Shown here in pieces: positions 28,701 to 36,535 of a stretch of 64,000 nt of DNA. This DNA is from an uncultured Parabacteroides sp. (GTDB lineage Bacteria; Bacteroidota; Bacteroidia; Bacteroidales; Tannerellaceae), in the NCBI GenBank assembly GCA_934725305.1, contig CAKVBA010000007.1:19007-83006 (forward strand), given 5' to 3'. Position 1 is the stretch's first letter. Every line of letters starts with the position of its first letter. Under the pieces are notes generated by a model. It did no database searches, was not told the DNA's origin, and saw nothing but the letters and a program-made list of their open reading frames with translations. The position numbers were made by a program, and so were the translations under genes.

Positions 28701-28851
28701 CGTTCATCGATTGTTTGTCCATAATGGCAACACCAATCATGGGCGTACCTGTATCCGAAGAGGTGACGATACCCGTCACGGTCTTGTTTTGTGCAAGTAG
28801 TAATGTGCTCCAAAGAGACATTACAAGTAGAGTTGATAAAAGTTTTCTCAT
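25750..28851 (-). CDS. SusC/RagA-family TonB-linked outer-membrane transporter
   Basis: A 1033-residue TonB-dependent channel. A signal peptide (to about LLAQN, residue 22) precedes a carboxypeptidase-D-like beta domain (VTGIVTSSDTGTPMIGVAIM, residues 24-100), then the plug with the SusC hallmark MTVLKDASATALYGSRAANGVV, then a 22-strand-type beta-barrel ending in FGLQLNL with a terminal aromatic-hydrophobic pattern. It imports large solutes using TonB energy with its SusD lid. It is first in a three-gene operon under a consensus promoter at 28936. Confidence 0.94.
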   Translation of the reverse strand: MRKLLSTLLVMSLWSTLLLAQNKTVTGIVTSSDTGTPMIGVAIMDKQSMNGVTTNENGEFTISVASTTKTLQLSYLGYKTKEVAIKGGSMRIEMEPDLVAIDEVMVVAYGTGKKSTFTGSASVVKKESLERVKASNITQALQGQSSGVQVMNSSGEPGANATIMIRGIGSMNASSSPLYVVDGTPYDGYLNAINPNDIESMTVLKDASATALYGSRAANGVVMITTRKGTSESGQLNFRSSWGWASLAVDLPRSLTPNEFAEVTWLAMKNGYMDNTGASDAEAAAYATESLINELKVNPWNTNTPVGLDGKIDPNAKLRYSGDWKDALLKSRLRQEYTIDFSGKSKKADYFISGGYLNDKGVFSTQKFERYSVRANMNYNVKKWLKVGTNINLSHSVRETSASGNTVWFLRTMPATYPIYEWDETTQDYRRDAQGRLIYDYGDNRQSWISWNPLADAEYNPSPWMHDDASMRTYFEITFLPELVWKTNLSVDYYQYTYDGYVNGEYGYAAGYGGEASKQSDRNFAYTLNNLLTYNKAFGEHSITALVGQEVYSTNFRSLSASKRGFPFNGLTEIDAASKMNSMSSYHDNYRLVSWLSRLEYDFNNRYYVSASFRTDGSSRFHKDNRWGKFWSVGASWRLSNEEFMKPYSAWLDNLKLKTSYGAVGNDNLGTYYAYQGLYATGMNDYNYAGVLVSRLPNKTLKWESNMQFNIGVDFAMFNKLTGGIEWFNRKSKDLLFTLPMPPSTGFSGIDRNIGDVKNFGWEFTLNYAAISTKDFKWSIDLNGTSYKNRITKLPQKEMNAGYFKWRENESRYNFWGVEYAGVNPETGNDQFWKNIYEKNEKGEQVVVGREKTENINELTSDKQKKYLGDAIPKLFGGLTNNFSYKGIDLSFMIYYSIGGKLYDDDYSQMMAYRTGYSLHPDMLKAWTPENPNAEFPRISTAYANTMGSYSSKFLFNNSFARLRNITLGYTLPKTLTSKFDVHSLRLYVQGDNLLTIGSAARRGTDPEQSVSGTTSNRLPTTKSISFGLQLNL

Positions 28852-28935
28852 AACAAAACTATTTTAAGGTAATAATGATAAAATTTGTCTTTTCAGGAAT
28901 GAATCTTTTGCTATTGTTTTGCAATGCTCACTTTG

Positions 28936-28966
28936 CAAACATATTGAAAATAAAATCAAATGCAAA
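28936..28966 (-). promoter_or_regulatory. Consensus Bacteroidetes promoter of the susC-susD-peptidase operon
   Basis: On the minus strand TTTG (28966-28963) is followed after exactly 19 bp by TATGTTTG (28943-28936), a full match to TTTG-N19-TAnnTTTG. It begins 85 bp before the susC start. The flanks 28870-29060 are very A/T-rich. No operator repeat or sigma/anti-sigma gene is seen nearby. Confidence 0.75.
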
Positions 28967-29270
28967 AAAAATATATGCATAAAAAATGTCAAATAACATT
29001 ATCGTGTATTGATGTTTTGGGCTTTGTATTGTTAAAAATAAGGAAAAGCAATCAGAATAGGGTACATTATTTATATATAATCTCTGATTTTATGGAAAAA
29101 GGGAAGAGACAACGATAGATTGTTCCCTATTGTTCGTTTTAAGTATGTTTAAGAGAATGGTAGTAAAAATATTGAAAATAAGAGTTCAATCTTTTACTGC
29201 CCGGTTATTGATAGGGTAGAGTTGGCATCCGTATATGATAAAGACCAGATTTTACTGTGTTGACAAAATG

Positions 29271-29472
29271 TTTTAACCCAATTCGGCCATTAGATTACAA
29301 TTCTTGTTGGTACTGTTTTGAGCAGATTGCAATGGCTCTACGTTGAAGGCATAGCGGGCTATGTCGAAACGCAGGCGGAAGCAAGATGCCGAAAGAAGTG
29401 CCGACAAGAGTTGGAAAGAATAAAAACATTCAACTGTTTTACTTTTTTCGTTCTAATGACCGATTGGGGTTT
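29271..29472 (+). mobile_element. MITE-like element, copy 1
   Basis: A roughly 200-bp non-coding unit bounded by imperfect terminal inverted repeats: AACCCAATTCGGCCATTAGA at the left (29275-29294) and TCTAATGACCGATTGGGGTT at the right (29452-29471). It contains a perfect inner palindrome CATAGCGGGCTATG. Nearly the same sequence occurs inverted at 34724-34926. No transposase is inside. A short open frame (29318-29509) crosses the right end and is not credible as a gene. The right end abuts the repeat at 29475, so the gap 28852-30143 is a mosaic of repeats plus the susC promoter. Confidence 0.72.
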
Positions 29473-29474
29473 AA

Positions 29475-30133
29475 CCCGTTGGCGAAATTTGGGTTGTCAG
29501 GTTGATTGACGAGTCCGTTTGAAATAGCACGTGGCTCCGTTTTGGAGAAAGGCTCGACTCGGTGTTCTTTTAAAATGGTTTTAAAACGCTTTTTTAATGG
29601 CTTTAAACGGCATTAAAATGGACAAATTGGGAGAGATAAGGAGTCTTCAAAGCGGTTAGTTAGATGCCGCCTGTTTTTGACAGATCGCCGGCAGTAGTCG
29701 GATGGAGTAGTTATTGTATTTTAATTAGTTTGTTGTTTGTTGAAAACAGGCGACAAATCCGTTAGAAACGGCGAGCGGTTTCGTTGGAAATGACAGATGA
29801 AATCGCCTTGCTCTAAACCCTCTTGTGGAAAGGCTTATAGGCTCTTTTTCAAGGGGCTATAGAGTTTTTGGAAAAAGGGTATAGACTTTTTGAAAAAAGG
29901 GTAGGGACTTTTTTGAAAATGGGTAGGCACTCCGTTCAGATTGGGTAGGCACTCCGTTGGAAAGGAGTAGGCACCCAATTTCCGGAAATAGACTACTCCG
30001 TTTTGGCTGGGTTCATAATCTATTGTCTGTTCGTCGGCTTATTGTATTTTTAGAGAGGAATATATAGCTTATTCGTCTTTAGCTGCCAAAAGAGAACCTG
30101 ATTGTTGCATCAATTAATTCTGCCAGCAGGTTG
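29475..30133 (-). repeat. Large intergenic mosaic repeat, copy B (inverted relative to copy A)
   Basis: The core 29703-30120 is the reverse complement of copy A (13606-14022) with closely matching length. Matches are strongest around 29860-30010, which carries GGGTAGGCACTCCGTT units and the stretch TTTCCGGAAATAGACTACTC. The left edge reads CCCGTTGGCGAAATT (29475-29489) and the right edge is a diverged CCGTTGG-type end (about 30113-30132). The left 220 bp (29490-29700) are not in copy A and contain AATGGCTTTAAACGGCATTA, which resembles part of the fragment at 42068. No gene is seen. Confidence 0.7.
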
Positions 30134-30143
30134 AAAATGATAC

Positions 30144-30551
30144 TTATTGAATCGGATCAAAAGGAAGGATGGTCTCTTTTCTGTAGCCCGTGCCATTGAA
30201 GGAGGCAATCAGCTCACCCGCCTCGTTGGTGATAAGCACTTCGCAATTGGCCAGCCGTTTGTGGTTGAAATTTTCTTTTGCTTCGGCATATAGAAAGCCT
30301 TTGTTTTCGGCTTTAAAAAAGTTTATAGAGGAATTGATGGATAGAGTTAGGCGGGCATGACTATTAGTAGCAGCCGCAAAAGCTAAATCGGCTAAAGTAA
30401 AAATAGCACCTCCTTGGCAGACTCCGCCACCATTTAAATGCTCCGGCTTGATTTCCATACGCGCCTTGGCATATCCGTTGCTTACCTTTAGCAGCTCTAC
30501 TCCGGCATGCAAGGCGAATTTGTCGCCTTGCATAAATTCCTCTATAGTCAT
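30144..30551 (-). CDS. PaaI-family hotdog thioesterase
   Basis: A 135-residue hotdog-fold protein likely to hydrolyse acyl-CoA thioesters. The segment HLNGGGVCQGGAIFTLADLAFAAATN matches the HNxxGxxHGGxxFxLAD core of PaaI-type thioesterases, with the conserved Asp/Glu region in TLADLAF. The usual HGG is QGG here. Substrate is unknown. Its start lies 10 bp after cysS on the same strand, and the two are probably co-transcribed. Confidence 0.82.
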   Translation of the reverse strand: MTIEEFMQGDKFALHAGVELLKVSNGYAKARMEIKPEHLNGGGVCQGGAIFTLADLAFAAATNSHARLTLSINSSINFFKAENKGFLYAEAKENFNHKRLANCEVLITNEAGELIASFNGTGYRKETILPFDPIQ

Positions 30552-30561
30552 TGTCTGTAAA

Positions 30562-32037
30562 TTACTTGTTCAATTTCCATTCAGCACCATCCTTGGTATC
30601 CTTGATTTCAAAGCCAAGAGCGGTCAGTTCATTACGGATCTTATCTGAAGTAGCCCAATCTTTGTTGGCTTTTGCCTGCTGGCGAAGTGTCAACAACAGG
30701 TCAATAGCTTTGCCAAAGGCTTCGTAGCTGTCACCTCCGGCAGATGCTTCGTCTTTCAGACCTAAGATGTCGAACATGAAGGTGTGGAATACGTCTTGTA
30801 GTTCCTTAAGATCTTCAGCCGAGATAGTAGCCTTGCCATCTTTCACCGAGTTGATAGCACGTGTTGCATCAAATAGGTGAGAGATAACGATCGGAGAGCT
30901 TAGGTCGTCATTCAATGCCTCATAGCATTTTTCACGCAATCCCTTTGTGTCAACCGTTGAAGTAGCCGATGCTTTCAGTTTCATCAGATGGTGGTAAGCA
31001 TCCATCAGACGTTCCAATCCCTTCTGAGCTGCCAGCAATGCGTCGTTACTGAAGTCAACGGTGCTACGATAATGTGCCTGCAGGATAAAGAAGCGGATTG
31101 TCATAGGAGAGTAGCCTTGACCCAACTTCTCATGGTTGCCGCTGAAGAATTGGTCCAAAGTGATGAAGTTGCCCAATGATTTACCCATCTTCTGTCCGTT
31201 GATGGTGATCATATTGTTGTGCATCCAATAATGAACCATGTCGTCGCCTTGTGAGGCTACGGCCTGAGCAATCTCGCATTCGTGGTGCGGGAAGATTAAG
31301 TCCATGCCACCACCGTGGATGTCGAAATGGTTTCCTAAATATTTCTTACCCATTGCCGTACATTCACAATGCCAACCGGGGAAACCGTCGCTCCAGGGAG
31401 AAGGCCATCGCATGATATGTTCGGGCTGTGCACATTTCCATAGAGCAAAGTCAATCGGATTGCGCTTTTCTTCCTGACCGTCCAATGAACGGGTTGTGTT
31501 CAGCATATCATCGATGTTACGGCCTGAAAGGATGCCATATTTATGATCTTTGTTATATTTTTCCACATCGAAATAGACGGAACCCTGACTTTCGTAGGCA
31601 TAACCGTTTTCAAGGATTTTCTTCACCAAGTCGATCTGTTCGATGATGTGGCCGCTGGCATGAGGCTCGATGCTGGGCGGAAGCACATTCAACGCCTCCA
31701 TGGCATGATGGTAGCGATTCAGATAGAACTGAACAACCTCCATCGGCTCCAGCTGCTCTAAGCGAGCCTTCTTTGCAATTTTATCTTCGCCCTCATCAGC
31801 GTCGTGTTCCAAGTGTCCAACGTCTGTGATGTTGCGTACATAGCGAACTTTATATCCTAAATGTGTTAAATAGCGAAATAGCAAGTCGAAGGTGATAGCC
31901 GGACGTGCATGACCCAAATGGGCATCGCCATAAACTGTCGGGCCACAGACATACATGCCGACATGCGGTTCATGCAAGGGGACAAACTGTTCTTTCCTTC
32001 GAGATAATGTGTTGTAAATATACAATGGGTGTTCCAT
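30562..32037 (-). CDS. cysS: Cysteinyl-tRNA synthetase
   Basis: A 491-residue class I aminoacyl-tRNA synthetase that charges tRNA-Cys. HIGH is HLGH at residues 40-43 within [20 protein letters not shown] is KMGKS near residue 285. Zinc ligands appear as Cys31, the Cys in [10 protein letters not shown], and the His/Cys pair in PHHECEIAQ. The C-terminal helical DALR-type region follows. It heads a two-gene transcript with the thioesterase and diverges from the GH110 gene. Confidence 0.96.
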   Translation of the reverse strand: MEHPLYIYNTLSRRKEQFVPLHEPHVGMYVCGPTVYGDAHLGHARPAITFDLLFRYLTHLGYKVRYVRNITDVGHLEHDADEGEDKIAKKARLEQLEPMEVVQFYLNRYHHAMEALNVLPPSIEPHASGHIIEQIDLVKKILENGYAYESQGSVYFDVEKYNKDHKYGILSGRNIDDMLNTTRSLDGQEEKRNPIDFALWKCAQPEHIMRWPSPWSDGFPGWHCECTAMGKKYLGNHFDIHGGGMDLIFPHHECEIAQAVASQGDDMVHYWMHNNMITINGQKMGKSLGNFITLDQFFSGNHEKLGQGYSPMTIRFFILQAHYRSTVDFSNDALLAAQKGLERLMDAYHHLMKLKASATSTVDTKGLREKCYEALNDDLSSPIVISHLFDATRAINSVKDGKATISAEDLKELQDVFHTFMFDILGLKDEASAGGDSYEAFGKAIDLLLTLRQQAKANKDWATSDKIRNELTALGFEIKDTKDGAEWKLNK

Positions 32038-32059
32038 AATCGAGTGTTTTTAAGCAGTG

Positions 32060-32086
32060 CAAATATAGAAATAATCTATATATTTG
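32060..32086. promoter_or_regulatory. Facing -7 boxes between cysS and the GH110 gene
   Basis: CAAATATA (32060-32067, TATATTTG on the minus strand for cysS) and TATATTTG (32079-32086, plus strand for GH110) form a perfect inverted repeat with an 11-bp spacer. The two promoters would overlap, so polymerase could occupy only one at a time (inference). Confidence 0.5.
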
Positions 32087-32117
32087 CGTAATAATTCATC
32101 GGATATACATAAAACAC

Positions 32118-33941
32118 ATGAAAAAGCGAAGCATTCTTTTCGTCAGCTTGATAGCTTGGTTGATGATGGTAACCGCCTGTTCCGACAAGCAGATGTATGA
32201 TTTATCAAAATATGGCCTGCAACCCGATTGTTCCGAAAATAGTTCTCCTCTGATTGCTAAAGCTTTGGCAGAGATTGCAGCCACATATGATTCTACCCGT
32301 TCGGCTGTGATTACGTTGCCCAAAGGACGGTATGATTTCTATCCGGAAGGTTCAACCGTGCGGACCTATTTTATCTCGAACCATGATCAGGCCAATCCCA
32401 AACAGGTGGGTATAGCGGTTGAGAATCTGAAGAACGTTACTTTCGACGGACAGGGTTCTGATCTGGTGTTCCATGGTCGTATGCTTCCGGTGTCGTTGGT
32501 CAACTCCGAGAATTGCACGTTGAAGAACTTCCATGTCGATTTTGAGAATCCTCATATTGGACAGGTAAAGGTGCTGGAGAATGAGCCGGATCAATCGACA
32601 ATCACATATGAGATAGCGCCTTGGGTGCAATATGAGGTGCGTGATAGCATTCTCTATTTCAAGGGTGAAGGCTGGGAATATTCTCCGATTGTCGGTATTG
32701 CCTTTGAAGAAGAGACCAAACATCTGGTTTATAACACCAGTGATATTCAAGTGGGTTCAACGGGTGTTAGTGAAATCTCGCCACGAGTGCTTACCTCTGT
32801 GAAGTGGACGAATGAGAAATTGATTCCCGGAACGATAGTGGCCATGCGTAGTTATTGGCGTCCTGCGCCGGGTGTATTCCTCTCGTATGACGTGAATACA
32901 ACCCTTGAGAATATACAGGTTCATTATGCTGAAGGCATGGGATTGTTGGCCCAGATGAGTGAGGATATTTTGTTGGATGGCTTCTCGGTATGTCTGCGTG
33001 GAGAGAGTGATCCGCGTTATTTCACAACTCAGGCCGATGCAACCCACTTCTCGGGCTGTAAGGGCAAGATTATCTCTCGCAACGGCTTGTATGAAGGAAT
33101 GATGGACGATGCCATCAACATACATGGCACTTACCTGAAGGTGCAGAAACGTGTAAATGACAATACCTTGATCGGTGAATATATGCATTCACAGGCTTAT
33201 GGCTTTAAGTGGGGCGAAGTGGGCGATAGTGTGCAGTTTGTAGATTCAAAGACCATGGAACTGATAGGGACGGTGAATACAATCACGGCTATCGAAGCCG
33301 TAGATAAACCGATTGATCAGGGCGTGAAGCAGTTTCGCATTACCTTTGCTCAGCCGGTAGATACAGCCATTTGTGAGACAGCCTACTATGGCATTGAGAA
33401 CCTGACCTGGACTCCGGAGGTGCTGTTTGAGGGAAATGTAATTCGCAACAACCGAGCTCGCGGTTCATTGTTCAGTACTCCGCGTCCCACAAGAGTTCAG
33501 AACAATGTCTTTGACCATACTTCAGGCACTGCCATCCTGTTGTGTGGCGATTGCAACGGATGGTTTGAAACGGGAGCTTGCCGTGATGTGGTGATCCGTC
33601 AGAACCATTTTATCAACGCATTGACCAATATGTTCCAGTTTACAAATGCCATTATCTCTATCTATCCTGAGATTCCTGATCTGGCCTCTCAGAAGCTCTA
33701 TTTCCATAGTGGCATTGTCATTGAAGATAATGAATTTGACACCTTTGATCAGCCGATTGTGTATGCCAAGTCGGTTGATGGATTGAAGTTCTGTCACAAC
33801 ATCATTCGTCAGGGAACCGATTATCCGGCATTTCATTGGAATAATCATCGCTTCTTGCTGGAGCGTGTAATTAATTATGACATCTCTGAGAACCAGTTTG
33901 AAGGAGGTTTTGAAGCCGAACGTGATATCGTTAGTAAATAG
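32118..33941 (+). CDS. GH110 alpha-1,3-galactosidase lipoprotein (GlaA/GlaB-like)
   Basis: A 607-residue exported lipoprotein: the signal segment ends VTAC (Cys21). The body is a right-handed parallel beta-helix with N-terminal ITLPKGRYDFYPEG and the signature FTTQADATHFSGCKGKI ... NGLYEGMMDDAINIHGTYLKV, characteristic of glycoside hydrolase family 110. Characterised members remove terminal alpha-1,3-linked galactose, including blood-group B or linear alpha-Gal epitopes; which of these is cleaved cannot be read from sequence. It stands alone, with no SusCD beside it; a PAP2 phosphatase gene follows 30 bp later. Confidence 0.88.
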   Translation: MKKRSILFVSLIAWLMMVTACSDKQMYDLSKYGLQPDCSENSSPLIAKALAEIAATYDSTRSAVITLPKGRYDFYPEGSTVRTYFISNHDQANPKQVGIAVENLKNVTFDGQGSDLVFHGRMLPVSLVNSENCTLKNFHVDFENPHIGQVKVLENEPDQSTITYEIAPWVQYEVRDSILYFKGEGWEYSPIVGIAFEEETKHLVYNTSDIQVGSTGVSEISPRVLTSVKWTNEKLIPGTIVAMRSYWRPAPGVFLSYDVNTTLENIQVHYAEGMGLLAQMSEDILLDGFSVCLRGESDPRYFTTQADATHFSGCKGKIISRNGLYEGMMDDAINIHGTYLKVQKRVNDNTLIGEYMHSQAYGFKWGEVGDSVQFVDSKTMELIGTVNTITAIEAVDKPIDQGVKQFRITFAQPVDTAICETAYYGIENLTWTPEVLFEGNVIRNNRARGSLFSTPRPTRVQNNVFDHTSGTAILLCGDCNGWFETGACRDVVIRQNHFINALTNMFQFTNAIISIYPEIPDLASQKLYFHSGIVIEDNEFDTFDQPIVYAKSVDGLKFCHNIIRQGTDYPAFHWNNHRFLLERVINYDISENQFEGGFEAERDIVSK

Positions 33942-33971
33942 TCCTGGTGAGTATAAAATAATAGCGTGCGG

Positions 33972-34727
33972 ATGAAATGGTTTATAAATGTGTGGCTGAT
34001 GCTGTTTTGCCAGTTGGCTACTTTGTGTGCACAAGATATACAGACAACCGACAGCGTGAAGCCACAAATGTCGGTTGCTGATTATTCCTTTAAACCCACT
34101 TCGCTGATCCTTCCGGCCTCGCTGATTACGGTTGGTGCGGTAGGTACAGCTATTGATGGGATGAACGACTTCCATCTGTTTAGCCGTAAAGACTCGGTGA
34201 ACTATATTCGTATAGATGATTATATGGAATGGGGAATGTTGGGTTGGGTGTTTGTCTGTGACTTGATGGGGAAAGAGAAGCATAATTGGCTTGATCAGTT
34301 TTTCCTGATAGGTTTGGCTGAAGGATTGAATGCCGGAATGACACGTACTGTTAAGCATCTGGTGAACGAGAAACGTCCGGATGGCGGAGCTTATTCCTTT
34401 CCTTCAGGACATACGGCCAATGCCTTTTTAGGAGCTCATATGGCCTATAAAGAGTTCAAAGATTCTAATCCGTGGCTGGCCTATTCGGGCTATGCCTTGG
34501 CAACTTTTGTGGCAGGCTCACGTCTTCATAATAACCGCCATTGGGTTGCTGATGTGGTGGCAGGTGCCGGCTTTGGCATTTTGTCGGTCGAGCTGGCCTA
34601 TCTGATCTATTTCCCGGTGCGCAATGCTATTGCCCGCAATGTTAATAGGAAACATGCCGGCAATCTGGTGCTTTCGCCCACCTTTACGAACCAAGGAGGC
34701 GGATTCTATCTCTCTTACCGATTTTAA
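33972..34727 (+). CDS. PAP2-family phosphatase
   Basis: A 251-residue exported or membrane phosphatase (signal-like segment MKWFINVWLMLFCQLATLCAQ). The three PAP2 motifs are present: KHLVNEKRPDG (KX6RP), YSFPSGHTA (PSGH) and SRLHNNRHWVADV (SRX5HX3D). Such enzymes dephosphorylate lipid phosphates such as undecaprenyl pyrophosphate or lipid A. I chose the ATG at 33972 rather than an upstream GTG at 33966. The stop codon TAA lies in the left terminal repeat of the MITE-like element at 34724. Confidence 0.88.
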   Translation: MKWFINVWLMLFCQLATLCAQDIQTTDSVKPQMSVADYSFKPTSLILPASLITVGAVGTAIDGMNDFHLFSRKDSVNYIRIDDYMEWGMLGWVFVCDLMGKEKHNWLDQFFLIGLAEGLNAGMTRTVKHLVNEKRPDGGAYSFPSGHTANAFLGAHMAYKEFKDSNPWLAYSGYALATFVAGSRLHNNRHWVADVVAGAGFGILSVELAYLIYFPVRNAIARNVNRKHAGNLVLSPTFTNQGGGFYLSYRF

Positions 34728-34926
34728 CCCAAATCGGTCATTAGAACGGAAAAAGTAAAACAGCTGACTATTTTTATTCTTTCCAACTCTTGTCAGCACT
34801 TCTTTTGGCATCTTGCTTCCGCCTGCGTTTCGACATAGCCCGCTATGCCTTCAACGTAGAGCCATTGCAATCTGCTCAAAACAAGTACCAACAAGAATTG
34901 TAATCTAATGACCGAATTGGGTTTTA
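34724..34926 (-). mobile_element. MITE-like element, copy 2
   Basis: The reverse complement of the 29271 element over about 200 bp, including the CATAGC...GCTATG palindrome. Terminal repeats are AACCCAAATCGGTCATTAGA (left, 34727-34746) and TCTAATGACCGAATTGGGTT (right, 34903-34922). It fills the gap between two converging genes exactly: TAA of the PAP2 gene (34725-34727) and TAA of the GH3 gene (34926-34924) lie at or just outside the two ends. No coding capacity. Confidence 0.75.
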
Positions 34927-36450
34927 GCCTTTACATAGCTGATTGCTGATTAGCAACAGCTCTTCCAGATAGTTGCGGTTATTGCTGAGGCGCGGTATCT
35001 TGTGCTGTCCGCCCAGCTTTTCCTTCTGTTTAAGCCATTGGTAAAACGTTCCCTCATGAGCGGCAATCACTTCAAGAGGTTGTAACGAAATCTCTTTGTA
35101 TCGTTTGGCTTCATAGTCCGAATTAATCTCTTTCAGTGATTGATCCAGAATAGAGGCAAAAACATTAAGCGAATTGGGCATCTGTTCAAACTCAATCAGC
35201 CATTGATGGCGTCCTTTTGCCTTCTCTAAAAGAAACAATGGAGCCGCCGTATATTCCCGGACGATAGCTCCGGTCTGTTGGCAGGCTTTGGCCAAAGCTT
35301 TGTCGGCATTGCCCACCATTAACTCCTCGCCAAAGGCATTGATGAAATGCTTGGTTCGCCCCGAGATGACGAACTTATAGGGATTCACAGAGGTGAAGCA
35401 TATTGTGTCGCCAATCAGATAGCGCCACAAACCACTCATCGTAGAGATAGCCAAAGCATAATTGGTGTTGGTCTTGACCTCTTCGATTGGCAGAGCCTTG
35501 GGCGACTCTTTGTCCAGTTCCTCAATAGGGATAAACTCATAGAAGATACCATAGTCGAGCATCAACAACATGCTGTTGTCGTTCGGGTCATCTTGGATAC
35601 CAAAGAATCCTTCTGTAGCATTATAGGTCTCCTGATAGTGCATCTGATCCGAAGGAATCAGGCTCTTGTATTGTTTGCGATAGGGTTCGAAGCTGATGCC
35701 TCCATGAAAGAACACCTCCAGATTTGGCCATACATCGGTCAGATATCTCTTTCCGGTTTTCTTTAGTATGGCTTTGATCAGCACCAACATCCAAGAGGGA
35801 ACGCCCGACAGACTGTTTACATCTTTGTTCCACGTGCTGTTGACGATGGCTTTTATTTTGCTTTCCCACTCGTTCATCAAGATAATCTCTTTGCGAGGCA
35901 CTCGTATCAGATTGACCAGTGGATTCAGATTTTGTAGCAAGACCGCTGAGAGGTCGCCACAGTGCATCGAGGCATTGATAGGAGAGGGCGCATGACTTCC
36001 TCCCAAAATCAATCCTTTCCGTGAAAAGAAATGGCTATTGGGATTGTTGTGCAGATAGAGTGCTACACTGTCGAAACCGCCCTTATAGTGACATTTGTGT
36101 AGAATATCTTGTGTAACGGGAATAAATTTGCTTTTATCGTTTGTGGTTCCGCTGCTTTTGGCATACCAAGTTACATTAGCCGGCCAAAGAATGTTTTTCT
36201 CGCCGTTAATCATGCGGTTGATATAGGGCTTCAGGTCGTCGTAGGTCTGAAGAGGAATCTGTTTGATGAAATCTTGATAGTTATGGATATCTTTAAAGAG
36301 ATGTTGTTTTCCCCACTCGGTGCAACAACCCTTTTCCAGCAGCCTGCCTAATTGCTTGGCTTGGATCTCTTCGGCCTTTAATTTAATCTTTTCAATCTGT
36401 TTTTGTCTCAGAGAGAAAATAGGCGAAATTGCTTTCGTTAAAATATCCAT
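34924..36450 (-). CDS. GH3-family (auxin-responsive promoter type) adenylate-forming enzyme
   Basis: A 508-residue cytoplasmic member of the GH3 family, named after plant acyl-acid amido synthetases. The nucleotide-binding loop is WYAKSSGTTNDKSKFIPVT, and further segments include YNATEGFFGIQDDPND, MSGLWRYLIGDTICF and VISGRTKHFINAFGEELM. In plants these enzymes adenylate a carboxylate and conjugate an amino acid; the substrate in Bacteroidetes is not established. I place the start at 36450 (MDILTKAISPIF), not at 36489, because a -7 box TACATTTG lies between (36484-36477). Confidence 0.84.
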   Translation of the reverse strand: MDILTKAISPIFSLRQKQIEKIKLKAEEIQAKQLGRLLEKGCCTEWGKQHLFKDIHNYQDFIKQIPLQTYDDLKPYINRMINGEKNILWPANVTWYAKSSGTTNDKSKFIPVTQDILHKCHYKGGFDSVALYLHNNPNSHFFSRKGLILGGSHAPSPINASMHCGDLSAVLLQNLNPLVNLIRVPRKEIILMNEWESKIKAIVNSTWNKDVNSLSGVPSWMLVLIKAILKKTGKRYLTDVWPNLEVFFHGGISFEPYRKQYKSLIPSDQMHYQETYNATEGFFGIQDDPNDNSMLLMLDYGIFYEFIPIEELDKESPKALPIEEVKTNTNYALAISTMSGLWRYLIGDTICFTSVNPYKFVISGRTKHFINAFGEELMVGNADKALAKACQQTGAIVREYTAAPLFLLEKAKGRHQWLIEFEQMPNSLNVFASILDQSLKEINSDYEAKRYKEISLQPLEVIAAHEGTFYQWLKQKEKLGGQHKIPRLSNNRNYLEELLLISNQLCKG

Positions 36451-36476
36451 GCTTTCGACTAATAATGTATTCGTTA

Positions 36477-36511
36477 CAAATGTAGCCATTCTCTTTTTAT
36501 TTATACCTTTG
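36477..36511. promoter_or_regulatory. Divergent -7 boxes for the GH3-family gene and pfkA
   Basis: CAAATGTA at 36477-36484 reads TACATTTG on the minus strand, 26 bp before the GH3 start. TACCTTTG at 36504-36511 lies on the plus strand, 24 bp before pfkA. No clear -33 elements are seen. Confidence 0.45.
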
Positions 36512-36535
36512 TCAATGAACTAAATTAAGCAGGTA

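Noticed and set aside
29318..29509. A 63-codon frame inside the first MITE-like element
   Set aside because: It crosses the right end of the repeat, and its remaining counterpart in the inverted copy is not kept in frame, so it is likely a by-product of the repeat.
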